From Anaeromicropila herbilytica (GTDB taxonomy: Bacteria > Bacillota > Clostridia > Lachnospirales > Lachnospiraceae): a stretch of 64,000 nt of DNA. Both the position numbers and the translations under genes were made by a program. The DNA lies in assembly GCF_016591975.1 (NCBI RefSeq), contig NZ_AP024169.1, positions 3,139,001 to 3,203,000 of the forward strand, read 5' to 3'. The stretch's first letter is position 1. Each line of letters begins with the position of its first letter. The notes under the pieces are model-generated. The model was not told the DNA's origin and did no database searches. It worked only from the letters and a program-made list of their open reading frames with translations. Positions 28,541 through 38,393 of the stretch are shown one piece after another.

Positions 28541-29861
28541 AATCAACCTCTCCTATCAAATCATATTCTTTCGCTTTTGTAATTTTAGCATATACAAACT
28601 CGCCAGAGATTATTTCTTCTTCTGAGGATACAAAGATAAAACCATCTACATTAGGTGCATCTTTATAGGTTCTTCCGATAAATACATTATCTTCTGGTAA
28701 TTTTCCTTCAATAAGTACCTTTACTGTTTTACCAACCATAGCTTTTGCATTCTCAAATGCTATTTCTTGTTGCGAGTACATAATATCTTCTTTTCTTTCT
28801 TCTTTTACTTCTTCTTCAATCTGTCCATCCATCTTAGCTGCAGGTGTATCCTCTTCTTCTGAATACGTAAATACTCCAAGACGATCGAACTTCATTTCTT
28901 CAACGAAGTCAAGTAATTCTTCATGATCTTCTGCAGTTTCTCCTGGGAAACCTGATATTAAAGTTGTTCTTAGTGAAATATCTGGGATTTCTTTACGTAG
29001 TTTTGTAATAATCTCTACTAGTTCATTTTTATCTGTACGTCTACCCATTTTCTTAAGTACGTTATCTGATGCATGTTGAATAGGCATATCCAGATAATTA
29101 CATACTTTTTCTTCCTCTTTTATTACCTGTATTAATTCATCTGTAATCTCTTCCGGATAACAATATAGAATTCTTATCCATTCAATTCCTTCAATCTTAC
29201 ATAACTCTTTTAACAATAAAGGAAGTCTTTTCTCACCATATAAATCAACACCATAAAGAGTTGTTTCTTGAGCAACTAACATTAACTCTTTTACACCTGA
29301 TTCTGCTAACTCAATTGCTTCCTTAATTAGTTTCTCCATTGGTACACTTCTGTAATTTCCTCTAAGTTTAGGAATTATGCAGTAAGTACAATGTTTGTCA
29401 CAACCTTCGGCTATTTTAAGGTAGGAATAATATCCACCAGTCGTATTCACTCTCTTATAACTTTTCTCAGGAAGATAATCTAATTCTTTCATTTCCACTG
29501 ACTTTTCACCTTCAAGAGCTTTCTCAATAACGGATACAATCATTTCATAACTTGAAGTTCCAAGAATTCCATCTACTTCTGGAATTTCATCCTGAATTTC
29601 TTTTTTGTATCTTTGTCCCATACATCCCGTTACAACTAATGCTTTGCAACGACCATTTTTCTTATATTCAGCCATTTCAAGAATAGTATTAATACTTTCT
29701 TCCTTAGCATCATTTATAAAACAACAGGTATTAACTATAATGATATCTGCTTCATTCTCATCATTCGTTATTGTATATCCCTTCTCACGTATTAATCCTA
29801 GCATCACTTCACTATCAACCAGGTTTTTATCGCAACCTAAAGATATAAATAATATGTTCAT
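28524..29861 (-). CDS. rimO: Ribosomal protein S12 methylthiotransferase RimO
   Basis: RimO is a radical-SAM enzyme that methylthiolates an aspartate of ribosomal protein S12. The 445-residue protein has an N-terminal MTTase domain with cluster cysteines C10, C46 and C80, a radical-SAM core with C154, C158 and C161 (GCDKHCTYC), and a C-terminal TRAM domain. All six cysteines are present. GGAG precedes the ATG. It is first in a likely rimO-pgsA operon. Confidence 0.95.
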   Translation of the reverse strand: MNILFISLGCDKNLVDSEVMLGLIREKGYTITNDENEADIIIVNTCCFINDAKEESINTILEMAEYKKNGRCKALVVTGCMGQRYKKEIQDEIPEVDGILGTSSYEMIVSVIEKALEGEKSVEMKELDYLPEKSYKRVNTTGGYYSYLKIAEGCDKHCTYCIIPKLRGNYRSVPMEKLIKEAIELAESGVKELMLVAQETTLYGVDLYGEKRLPLLLKELCKIEGIEWIRILYCYPEEITDELIQVIKEEEKVCNYLDMPIQHASDNVLKKMGRRTDKNELVEIITKLRKEIPDISLRTTLISGFPGETAEDHEELLDFVEEMKFDRLGVFTYSEEEDTPAAKMDGQIEEEVKEERKEDIMYSQQEIAFENAKAMVGKTVKVLIEGKLPEDNVFIGRTYKDAPNVDGFIFVSSEEEIISGEFVYAKITKAKEYDLIGEVDYEFTK

Positions 29862-30192
29862 TGTATTTCTCCTTATTCTGTGTAAAAATCTTTTTTATCA
29901 AGCCTATTCTAACAGTTTTCTTTTTAAAATGTAACCCTATTTGATATATTTTTATAATTTCTTTATTATAATATTTTAATTGACTTTTAATATAACCATG
30001 CTAAGATAGTTTCATAAATCTGCTTACTATACAATTTTTATACTTTTCTTAGTATGTGATAGAAGATAATATAGTCATCATATTAAAATTTTATAAGTTA
30101 AGCAAATAATTAACAATTATTTAAGATGACGCGAATAGAGTATTGCATAATCATTATTATTTTGTGTAAATACTTTAATTAGGAGGAGAAAC
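29862..30192. other. Divergent intergenic region between rimO and a membrane protein gene
   Basis: It must hold promoters for both directions. On the plus strand TTGACT (29980-29985) and TAAGAT (30002-30007) with a 16-base spacer is a weak candidate, leaving a long leader of about 185 bases in which I see no clear fold. Confidence 0.35.
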
Positions 30193-31827
30193 ATGAAAAA
30201 ATTTACCAAGTATGCATTATCACTTATCATTGCATGTATTATAGGTTATATCTATTATTACATTGCATTGCCGCCAATCAACATCCATTCCCCTGGGTTT
30301 TGGTACTTTCTTATTGGCTTATTTATTATTTTAACTATCATTGTCGGCTTCTTTACTGCTTTTCGTTCTATTTCTAATAGCAAAAAAAATGGCAAAACAC
30401 ATGCTATCAATTCCACAACTAATAATAGAATATTATATACTTTTCTTAGTTTAACAGGAATAATTGTGGTTATCTACATTATTGGAAGTATCTTTTCTTC
30501 TCCAATCGTAAATTCCACCAAATATCGTAATCTAATCAATATGAAAGATGGAAATTTCACTGATGATATTCAGCAAATTTCTTTTAATGAAATACCTATA
30601 CTAGATAAAGATTCCGCCACTTTAATAGGGTCTAGAAAAATGGGAAGTATGGTAGAATATGTATCACAATTTGAAGTTAGTGATGATTATACACAAATCA
30701 ATTATCAAGGGAAACCAGTAAGAGTCACTCCTCTTGAATACGGTAATATAATTAAATGGTTTAACAATCGTTCTTCTGGCATACCTGCCTATTTGAAAAT
30801 TGATATGGCAACTCAAGATGTTGAAGTAGTTAAGTTAAAACAAGGAATTAAATACTCAGAAGCAGAACATTTTGGAAGAAATATTCATCGTTACTTAAGA
30901 TTCCATTACCCTACCTATATGTTCGACAAAATCAACTTCGAAATCGATGATAACGGAACTCCTTACTATATTTGTCCTGTCAATGACTATAGTATCGGAT
31001 TATTTGGAGGACGTACTATTTCAAATGTAGTCCTTGTAAACGCAGTTACTGGAGAGCTAACAGATTACAAAATCAAGGAAGTTCCAAAATGGGTAGACCG
31101 AGTATATTCAGCTAAATTATTATTATCTTATTATAATTATTACGGTTCATTAAAACATGGATTTTTAAATTCTATCATTGGTCAAAAAGACTGTTTAAAG
31201 ACCACAGATGGCTATAATTATCTTGCTTTAGATGATGACGTTTGGGTATATACTGGCGTTACATCAGTTGGAAAAGATAAATCTAATGTCGGCTTCATAT
31301 TAATGAATCAAAGAACTGCAGAAACCAAATACTATTCTATCTCAGGGGCAGATGAAAACTCCGCTATGTCATCTGCTGAAGGCCAAGTGCAACACCTTAA
31401 ATACAAAGCTACATTTCCACTTCTATTAAATATTGCGAATGAACCAACTTATTTCATCGCACTTAAAGATGATGCAGGCCTTGTTAAAAAGTATGCAATG
31501 GTAAACGTATCAAAGTATCAGATTGTTGCCATTGGCGACTCCATTAACGAATGCCAAAAGACTTACATTGCTTTATTAAAATCAAATGGTGTAGCAGAAG
31601 ATGTTGATGTCGATACTTTACCTAAAATCACAGGAAAGATTACAAAAATTGCAGAAGGTGTTGTCGATGGTAACTCACACTACTATATCCTATTAGATAA
31701 TAGTAGCCAATTATTTGATGTATCCGTCGTGGATTATATTAATATTATCAAATATAGTATTGGTGACAATGTAACATTTACTTATACAGAAGGTGATGAA
31801 ACCAATACTGTACTAGGAGTTCAATAA
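30193..31827 (+). CDS. Membrane protein of unknown function with large extracellular domain
   Basis: I do not recognise this 544-residue protein. It has three predicted membrane helices (about residues 7-27, 38-58 and 82-103) followed by about 440 residues that are probably outside the cell. The outer part contains repeated beta-rich segments, among them PYYICPVNDYSIG followed by VVLVNAVTGELTDY, which recall PepSY-like modules, and a C-terminal OB-like stretch (ITGKITKIAEG ... YYILLDN). AGGAGGAG lies before the ATG. It is monocistronic with a strong terminator. The cell-envelope location is supported; function is unknown. Confidence 0.8.
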   Translation: MKKFTKYALSLIIACIIGYIYYYIALPPINIHSPGFWYFLIGLFIILTIIVGFFTAFRSISNSKKNGKTHAINSTTNNRILYTFLSLTGIIVVIYIIGSIFSSPIVNSTKYRNLINMKDGNFTDDIQQISFNEIPILDKDSATLIGSRKMGSMVEYVSQFEVSDDYTQINYQGKPVRVTPLEYGNIIKWFNNRSSGIPAYLKIDMATQDVEVVKLKQGIKYSEAEHFGRNIHRYLRFHYPTYMFDKINFEIDDNGTPYYICPVNDYSIGLFGGRTISNVVLVNAVTGELTDYKIKEVPKWVDRVYSAKLLLSYYNYYGSLKHGFLNSIIGQKDCLKTTDGYNYLALDDDVWVYTGVTSVGKDKSNVGFILMNQRTAETKYYSISGADENSAMSSAEGQVQHLKYKATFPLLLNIANEPTYFIALKDDAGLVKKYAMVNVSKYQIVAIGDSINECQKTYIALLKSNGVAEDVDVDTLPKITGKITKIAEGVVDGNSHYYILLDNSSQLFDVSVVDYINIIKYSIGDNVTFTYTEGDETNTVLGVQ

Positions 31828-31904
31828 CAAATAAAAACTCTTAAATGTAACTTAATTGTATGTTATAAAAGGCTTTTGACCCCAACATCATCGTATTTAA
31901 CTAA

Positions 31905-31940
31905 GGGCTGTCGCACTAGATCATTGTGCGATGCCCTTTT
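31905..31940 (+). terminator. Rho-independent terminator of the 544-residue membrane protein gene
   Basis: GGGCTGTCGCAC (31905-31916) pairs with GTGCGATGCCC (31926-31936) and is followed by TTTT. Confidence 0.85.
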
Positions 31941-32056
31941 ACGTTAATTAGTTTATTATATATAGTATTCTTGACATCATATACCAGTTAAGATAGACTA
32001 TCTAATAACCAAAATTAATTAATATTTAATCAAAACCATAAGAAAGGAAACTTAAT

Positions 32057-34045
32057 ATGAACAAATTACAACTTGATGATTTTTTAAAGTATAAGTTTTT
32101 ATCCAATTTAAACTTTTCTCCAAGTGGAAGTACTGCTGCTTTCACTGTTTCACTAAGTAATGTAGATGATAATAATTATAAGAGTAATATCTGGCTTTAT
32201 GAAAACAATTCCTACAAACAATTAACTGGTTTAAACAAAGAAAGTTCTTACCTATGGGAAGATGATGAAACTATTCTGTTTTCTGCAATTCGAGATGACG
32301 CTGACAAGAAAAAAATCGAGGCAAAAGAAGATCTATCCGTATTCTATCGAATTAATATCCATGGTGGAGAAGCAGTTCAAGCTTTTTCATTACCTCTTCA
32401 AGTATCTTCTATTAAGTTGATTCAAAAACATAAATATCTCATTCAAGCAACTTGCGATGAAAATGCTGTGAACTATTACAAAATGACTCAAGAAGAAAGA
32501 GATGAAGTACATAAAGCACGTAAAGAGGAAGAAGATTATCAAGTTATAGATGAAATTCCATTCTGGATAAATGGTGGAAGCTATACCAACAAATTAAGGA
32601 CTAAATTATTTTTATATGATAGCAACTTAGACCAATTAACTTTGATTACAAAGGACCCTTTGTTTGATACGGATTCTACTTTAATCTTAGATGACTCGAT
32701 TTTATTCTCTGGTGATATCTACCAAACCAAACGCGATTACAAATCAAACATATATCTATATCACTTTGATACTGATAGTGTTGTCACCATATACAATGGC
32801 AATGAATACGAAATCCAAGAATTCACCAAACTAGATGATAAAATCATTATGTTAGCAGCCAAAACCGATCGATATGGTGTGAATGAGAACCCTTACTTTT
32901 ATTCACTTAATTTAACTTCCAAAGAAATAAGTCTATTTGCTCAAAACGATAACAGCATATATTCTTCTGTAGGAAGTGATTGCAGGTACGGTGGTGGCAA
33001 ATCCTTACGTGAATATAAGAATAGTCTTTATTTTACCACTACAATTAGAAATGCATCTCATATCTATAAAATTGATAGAGACGGTCTGATTAGTCAAGTG
33101 ATTTCGAAAGAAGGTTCCGTTGATTGTTTTGATATCATCGATGATAAAATATTACTCATTGGATTGTATGATCTTAAATTGCAAGAATTCTATCAGTATG
33201 ATTTAAAAGATCATGAATTAGTACAGATTAGCAGCTTCAACGAAGAAGTCTTAAAAGATACCTATAAGGCAATTCCACAAAAAATAACCTTTGAATCTAA
33301 TAATAAAGATATTGATGGTTGGATTCTAAAACCATATAATTATGATGAAACTAAGACTTATGCAGCCATCTTAGATATCCATGGTGGTCCTAAAACGGTA
33401 TATGGTGAAGTATTCTATCACGAGATGCAGTATTGGGCAAATGAAGGTTATTTTGTATTCTTCTGCAATCCAGAGGGTAGCGATGGACGTGGAAATGAAT
33501 TCGCTGATATCCGTGGTAAATATGGAACAATTGATTATGATACCATCATGACATTTACAGATAAGGTTCTAGAACTGTATCCTCAGATTGATAAAACAAG
33601 GGTTGGTGTTACTGGCGGCTCCTATGGTGGTTTTATGACTAACTGGATTATAGGCCACACGAACCGTTTCAAATGTGCTGCATCACAGCGTTCTATCTCG
33701 AACTGGACTTCATTCTTTGGTTTGTCTGACATTGGTACATTATTTACAATGGATCAACAAGCTGCAGATATCTATGATGGTTTTGAGAAATTATGGTGGC
33801 ATTCTCCTATTAAGTATGCCAAAAATGTAACAACACCAACCTTATTTCTACATTCTTATGAGGATTATCGCTGTCCTATCGAAGAAGGAATGCAAATGTA
33901 TACCGCAATTGTAGAAAAAGGCATTCCTTCTAGACTTTGTTGTTTCAAAGGGGAAAACCATGATTTAAGCCGTTCAGGTAAACCTAAACATAGAGTCCGT
34001 CGTCTAAATGAAATCACAAACTGGATGAATCAATATCTAAAATAA
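32057..34045 (+). CDS. S9-family peptidase (acylaminoacyl-peptidase/prolyl oligopeptidase type)
   Basis: The 662-residue protein lacks a signal peptide, so it is cytoplasmic. It has an N-terminal beta-propeller (about 1-395) and a C-terminal alpha/beta-hydrolase domain with catalytic Ser522 (GGSYGG), Asp603 (HSYEDYRCP) and His635 (GENHDLS). Family members cleave short peptides, often removing acylated or proline-linked residues. AGAAAGGAAAC precedes the ATG. It is monocistronic, ending at a bidirectional terminator. Peptide specificity cannot be told from sequence. Confidence 0.92.
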   Translation: MNKLQLDDFLKYKFLSNLNFSPSGSTAAFTVSLSNVDDNNYKSNIWLYENNSYKQLTGLNKESSYLWEDDETILFSAIRDDADKKKIEAKEDLSVFYRINIHGGEAVQAFSLPLQVSSIKLIQKHKYLIQATCDENAVNYYKMTQEERDEVHKARKEEEDYQVIDEIPFWINGGSYTNKLRTKLFLYDSNLDQLTLITKDPLFDTDSTLILDDSILFSGDIYQTKRDYKSNIYLYHFDTDSVVTIYNGNEYEIQEFTKLDDKIIMLAAKTDRYGVNENPYFYSLNLTSKEISLFAQNDNSIYSSVGSDCRYGGGKSLREYKNSLYFTTTIRNASHIYKIDRDGLISQVISKEGSVDCFDIIDDKILLIGLYDLKLQEFYQYDLKDHELVQISSFNEEVLKDTYKAIPQKITFESNNKDIDGWILKPYNYDETKTYAAILDIHGGPKTVYGEVFYHEMQYWANEGYFVFFCNPEGSDGRGNEFADIRGKYGTIDYDTIMTFTDKVLELYPQIDKTRVGVTGGSYGGFMTNWIIGHTNRFKCAASQRSISNWTSFFGLSDIGTLFTMDQQAADIYDGFEKLWWHSPIKYAKNVTTPTLFLHSYEDYRCPIEEGMQMYTAIVEKGIPSRLCCFKGENHDLSRSGKPKHRVRRLNEITNWMNQYLK

Positions 34046-34100
34046 TGTAGAGAAAATATTTATTAATCTAATGTAGACAATATCTGAAGAATTGTAATGC

Positions 34101-34132
34101 AAAAAGTTAGGGTAAATTACCCTAACTTTTTT
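34101..34132. terminator. Bidirectional terminator after the S9 peptidase gene
   Basis: AAAAAGTTAGGGT and ACCCTAACTTTTTT form a perfect stem of 13 bp with a 5-base loop, with T tracts in both directions. Confidence 0.88.
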
Positions 34133-34160
34133 ATTATATACTCTATTAAAAGCATTCTGT

Positions 34161-34784
34161 TTATGAGACTTTCTTTTTTTTAAAAGGACGTAACAAAATA
34201 AATGTTTTTTTATTCGTATTTTGTCTAATCTTCCACTTATATTCTCCAATAAAAGAGGAGTTAATGAAATTATTAATACATTTCTTATCTCTTTTTACTT
34301 TTGGATCACGCAATCCAGCATCTATATTTTTTCTTATCTTTAACATTGCTCTACTATGATCAATTGCTGTAATTAAGCAGCCTTCATTAAAAACCAATTC
34401 AATCACAACTTTATAACAAAAGCAAGGATACTCTTCTTCATATCCATATTTATCAATAAAATCTTTTCTTATGATCATAGCGCCTGAGTAATCCAATGGA
34501 ATATCAATATTTTCAAAACATATTTTTTGATTATCTCCTTCGTGGGTTACTTTTGGCGAATATCCTTTTATATCATCTATGATTGTATTGGTATTTGCAT
34601 TTATAAACACGCTTTGAAGTATAAGATTTCTTTCATCAATACGATAACTATTCTCATATTCTAATGGCTCTGTCGCTGGCCAAATGGAGCGAACTCCAGC
34701 CTCGGATGGATGATAAATATATTCCTTTTCGAATAAATATAACTGATATTCTTCGCCTTTGTAGAGTATTTTTTCATATAACAT
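34161..34784 (-). CDS. Hypothetical protein
   Basis: I do not recognise this protein of about 207 residues. It has no signal peptide or membrane segment. The middle is rich in aromatic and acidic residues, and the C-terminus is strongly basic (ends PFKKKKVS). The upstream ATG at 34799 has a poor ribosome site, while the ATG at 34784 has GGGAG eight bases upstream, so I prefer the latter. It stands alone between the S9 peptidase terminator and folD. Its codon use resembles the neighbours, so it is likely a real gene. Confidence 0.6.
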   Translation of the reverse strand: MLYEKILYKGEEYQLYLFEKEYIYHPSEAGVRSIWPATEPLEYENSYRIDERNLILQSVFINANTNTIIDDIKGYSPKVTHEGDNQKICFENIDIPLDYSGAMIIRKDFIDKYGYEEEYPCFCYKVVIELVFNEGCLITAIDHSRAMLKIRKNIDAGLRDPKVKRDKKCINNFINSSFIGEYKWKIRQNTNKKTFILLRPFKKKKVS

Positions 34785-34845
34785 ACTTTTAACTCCCATC
34801 TGCCTTCAATAATACTTAAATTATAATTTATCGATTTTATCGATA

Positions 34846-35694
34846 TTATTTATTGTTTTGTTCAACTGATTTTACACAATTCTTCATTAACATAGCTATA
34901 GTCATTGGACCTACACCTCCAGGTACTGGTGTAATATAACTTACTTCATCAAATACATCTTCATAGTCCACATCGCCACATAATTTGTTATTCTCATCGC
35001 GATGAATACCAACATCAATAACAACAGCATCTTTTTTAACATAATCCTTAGTTATAAATTTTGGTTTTCCAATTGCTACAACTAGAATATCTGCTCTCTT
35101 AGTAACTTCTTTTAGATTCGTTGTCTTGGAGTGACAAACTGTAACTGTACCATTCTCAGCTAATAATAGTAATGCCATAGGCTTTCCAACAATATTGCTT
35201 CTGCCTACTACTACACATTCTTTTCCTTCAATCTGAATATTCGAACGTTTTAACAGTTCAATAACGCCAGAAGGTGTGCAGCTAACAAAGCCTTCTTCAC
35301 CAATTGCCAATGCTCCCACATTTTGAGTATGGAAACCATCAACATCTTTATCCGGTCTAATACTCTTAATAATAATATCTTCATTTATATGCTTTGGTAA
35401 TGGAAGTTGTACTAATATCCCATCTACATCTTCCCTATTATTAAGCTCATCAACCAATTGAAGTAATTTCATTTCTGTAGTATTCTCAGGCAATTCATAG
35501 GAAAGCGAACGAATTCCAATGTATTCACATGCTTTTTTCTTATTCCCAACATATACACTCGATGCTGGATCATTTCCTACTTGAACTACTGCTAACGTAA
35601 TCTCTCTACCATTATCTTTATATTGTTGAACTCTAGATTTTAACTCTTCTTTTATTTCATTTGAAATTATTTTACCATCTATAATATTGGCCAT
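34846..35694 (-). CDS. folD: Methylenetetrahydrofolate dehydrogenase / cyclohydrolase FolD
   Basis: This bifunctional enzyme interconverts methylene-, methenyl- and formyl-tetrahydrofolate. The 282-residue protein has the catalytic YVGNKKKACEYIGI region (Tyr and Lys) near residue 50, DGILVQLPLP near 97, VGRSNIVGKP near 165 and the C-terminal PGGVGPMT. It works with the formate-THF ligase encoded at 48195-49865. It appears to be a single gene. Confidence 0.96.
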   Translation of the reverse strand: MANIIDGKIISNEIKEELKSRVQQYKDNGREITLAVVQVGNDPASSVYVGNKKKACEYIGIRSLSYELPENTTEMKLLQLVDELNNREDVDGILVQLPLPKHINEDIIIKSIRPDKDVDGFHTQNVGALAIGEEGFVSCTPSGVIELLKRSNIQIEGKECVVVGRSNIVGKPMALLLLAENGTVTVCHSKTTNLKEVTKRADILVVAIGKPKFITKDYVKKDAVVIDVGIHRDENNKLCGDVDYEDVFDEVSYITPVPGGVGPMTIAMLMKNCVKSVEQNNK

Positions 35695-35828
35695 CTAATA
35701 CCCCTACCTTTCATACTTTCTCCGATAGCTTATTAACACACATAAGCATGTACTAATTTTGTTTATTATACACTTTCTATATAAAGAAAGCAATAATTTA
35801 AGGAGTATGTCTTAATCCCAAGTAGCTA

Positions 35829-37424
35829 TTACATATTCTTACCAAATTCAGATAGTTTCAATCCTTCATTACGATCTAACAACGTTTTAATACTCCATAC
35901 ATTTGCAAATAATAATAATGGATTTCCTTTCATATCTTTGATTTTCTTTAGATCAGAGATTGTTTTTAAATCGTTCATATCATAATTTTCATTTTCTATC
36001 CAACGAATATGTTCATAAGGCAATGATTCCATTCTGATGTCACATCCATATTCATTCTCTAATCGGTATTTTAATACATCAAATTGAAGGACACCAACAG
36101 CTCCAACGATAATTTCTTCCATACCACTATTGAATTCTTGGAAGATTTGAATCGCACCTTCTTGTGCAATCTGCGTGATACCTTTCATAAACTGTTTTCT
36201 CTTCATAGTATCAATCTGGCGAACTCTTGCAAAATGTTCAGGTGCAAAAGTTGGAATACCTTCAAACAGAAATTTTTTGTTTGAATTGGTAATTGTATCA
36301 CCAATTGAAAAAATACCTGGATCAAATACACCTATAATATCACCTGCATAAGCTTCATCAATAATCTTTCTCTCCTGAGCCATAAGCTGCTGCGGTTGTG
36401 ATAATTTCATCTTCTTACCACCTTGTACATGTAGCACTTCCATTCCGGCTTCAAACTTACCAGAACATATTCTCATGAAAGCAATTCTATCACGATGTGC
36501 TTTATTCATATTTGCCTGAATCTTAAAGACAAATGCAGAAAAATCCTCATCAAATGGGTCAATCTTACCAACCGATGAATTTCTTGGTAACGGTGAGGTG
36601 GTCATAGTTAAAAAGTGTTGTAAAAAGTTTTCAACACCAAAATTAGTTAATGCAGATCCAAAAAATACTGGAGATAATTTTCCTTTACTTACCTCCTCCA
36701 TATCAAATTCTGCACTCGCTCCATCTAACAATTCAATATCTTCTAATAGTTTTTCATGGAATGATTCACCTAACATAGCTTTTAAACTATCGTCTTTCAG
36801 GTCTACCTCAGTTGATGCTGCTTCCTTTGATCCGCCCGTTGAAATTGCTTTAAATGTGGTAATATGGTTCGTATTTCTATCGTATACACCTTTAAATTCT
36901 TTACCTGAACCAATAGGCCAATTGATAGGACATGTCTTAATTCCAAGTTCTTTTTCAATTTCATCTAACAAGTCAAATGGATCATTCGCATCTCGGTCCA
37001 TTTTATTAATAAATGTAAAAATAGGTATGTTTCTCAACACACAAACTTTAAATAATTTTCTAGTCTGTGCTTCAACACCTTTTGATGCATCAATAACCAT
37101 TACCGCTGAATCTGCTGCCATCAATGTACGGTAAGTATCTTCCGAGAAGTCTTGATGCCCAGGTGTGTCCAAAATATTTATACAGCAGTCATCATAATTA
37201 AATTGTAGTACAGATGAGGTTACTGAAATACCTCTTTGTTTTTCTATTTCCATCCAGTCAGATACCGCATGCTTAGAAGTTGCTTTACCTTTAACAGAAC
37301 CTGCTTGGTTTATTGCTCCTCCATATAGTAAGAACTTTTCTGTTAGTGTTGTTTTACCAGCATCCGGATGGGATATAATAGCAAAGGTTCTTCTTTTCTT
37401 TATTTGTTCATAATTATTTGACAA
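35829..37424 (-). CDS. prfC: Peptide chain release factor 3
   Basis: RF3 is a translational GTPase that recycles RF1/RF2 from the ribosome. The 531-residue protein has G1 ISHPDAGKTT (17-26), G3 DTPGHQDFS, G4 NKMD and the C-terminal RF3 domains. The start codon is TTG at 37424 with AGGAGG seven bases upstream; an ATG within the ribosome-site region is in another frame. It is a single gene. Confidence 0.95.
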   Translation of the reverse strand: MSNNYEQIKKRRTFAIISHPDAGKTTLTEKFLLYGGAINQAGSVKGKATSKHAVSDWMEIEKQRGISVTSSVLQFNYDDCCINILDTPGHQDFSEDTYRTLMAADSAVMVIDASKGVEAQTRKLFKVCVLRNIPIFTFINKMDRDANDPFDLLDEIEKELGIKTCPINWPIGSGKEFKGVYDRNTNHITTFKAISTGGSKEAASTEVDLKDDSLKAMLGESFHEKLLEDIELLDGASAEFDMEEVSKGKLSPVFFGSALTNFGVENFLQHFLTMTTSPLPRNSSVGKIDPFDEDFSAFVFKIQANMNKAHRDRIAFMRICSGKFEAGMEVLHVQGGKKMKLSQPQQLMAQERKIIDEAYAGDIIGVFDPGIFSIGDTITNSNKKFLFEGIPTFAPEHFARVRQIDTMKRKQFMKGITQIAQEGAIQIFQEFNSGMEEIIVGAVGVLQFDVLKYRLENEYGCDIRMESLPYEHIRWIENENYDMNDLKTISDLKKIKDMKGNPLLLFANVWSIKTLLDRNEGLKLSEFGKNM

Positions 37425-37756
37425 AATACATCCTCCTAGTGAACATTTTTACTCTATCTCAAATTTAAATGTAGTTACTCTATTTTATTTCATATATAAT
37501 ACTAAAACCAATTAATCATATAATATTTTAGTACTATTTGTCAAGCAATACTCTTTATATATAGGCTTCCACGACTTTTAATAAACATATTTTCATTTTG
37601 AATAAATAATACAACCTCCTTAGTAAAAAGTTCGTTTATACATAATTAATAAATTAAAAAAAGTTATAAAATCACTTAAGTAGGAATCATAACAACCATC
37701 ATTCTCCATTATTAAGTATTTTTATAACTTTCTTTATTTTGTAGTAATCTTAATTT
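37425..37756. other. Intergenic region between prfC and a CmpB-like membrane protein gene
   Basis: It contains a terminator-like inverted repeat at 37660-37731 and the presumed prfC promoter. An AAGGAGG on the minus strand (37615-37621) is followed only by a 13-codon open segment from an ATG 18 bases away, which I do not call as a gene. Confidence 0.4.
37660..37731 (-). terminator. Hairpin after the CmpB-like membrane protein gene
   Basis: AAAGTTATAAAA (37660-37671) and TTTTATAACTTT (37720-37731) pair perfectly around a 48-base loop with extra pairing (CACTTAA/TTAAGT). Confidence 0.5.
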
Positions 37757-38188
37757 TTATATCCAATATTTATGCTTCTTTTTATCACCTTTAAAAATTC
37801 GATATCTTAACAAATCATCTAGTAGTATAGCTGGTAAAGATAGAATAAACCATAGAATACTAAAATATGGGCATATCTGTCCCCATAAATTATAAGGAAA
37901 CATCCTATAACTCCATACATTATAATGTAACCAAACATTAACAATTAATCCTGTTGTCAACTCAACCGCAGTTATAATTAATGCTGTTATCATCATTTGA
38001 AATATAATTGATTTATTTGGTGGAAATTTATCATTAAGCAATCCTATTAGGATAAAGCCAATCCCCCCTGCTATTAGCATCGTAATGTGCGAGCTTCCAC
38101 TATACATCAATTCAATACTAATATATAAAAAACCTCCTACCCAAAAAAGGAATAAATATTTTAGGAACGAATTTTTGAGTAATAACAT
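37757..38188 (-). CDS. Four-helix membrane protein, putative ABC-transporter type IV (CmpB-like) family
   Basis: The 143-residue protein has four hydrophobic helices and the features of this family of small Firmicutes membrane proteins: VELTTGLIVN in helix 3, then WSYRMFPYNLWGQICPYFS and a basic C-terminus. The family's transporter name is historic; no ATPase gene is adjacent and the function is unknown. GGTGTG precedes the ATG. It is a single gene. Confidence 0.65.
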   Translation of the reverse strand: MLLLKNSFLKYLFLFWVGGFLYISIELMYSGSSHITMLIAGGIGFILIGLLNDKFPPNKSIIFQMMITALIITAVELTTGLIVNVWLHYNVWSYRMFPYNLWGQICPYFSILWFILSLPAILLDDLLRYRIFKGDKKKHKYWI

Positions 38189-38352
38189 ATCACACCGCCA
38201 TTTCGTTTCATTCTTTACTCCTATTATTCTCGTTCCTAAATTTCCTTATCCGATATAATACTTTCCTTTTTCGGAATTCTTTCCTATGTATAGAAATACT
38301 ATCATAATGTTGTGGTCAAAATCCTTATGTATCAAATAGATACTTACATGAA

Positions 38353-38382
38353 AAAAGCGCTTTCTCCTGCAAAAGCGCTTTT
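38353..38382 (-). terminator. Terminator after the zinc-ribbon gene
   Basis: AAAAGCGCTTT and AAAGCGCTTTT form an 11-bp stem over an 8-base loop, followed on the minus strand by further T residues. Confidence 0.85.
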
Positions 38383-38393
38383 AACTAAATATT

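Noticed and set aside
37595..37621. AAGGAGG with a 13-codon open segment on the minus strand
   Set aside because: The start is 18 bases from the ribosome site and the peptide is too short and featureless.
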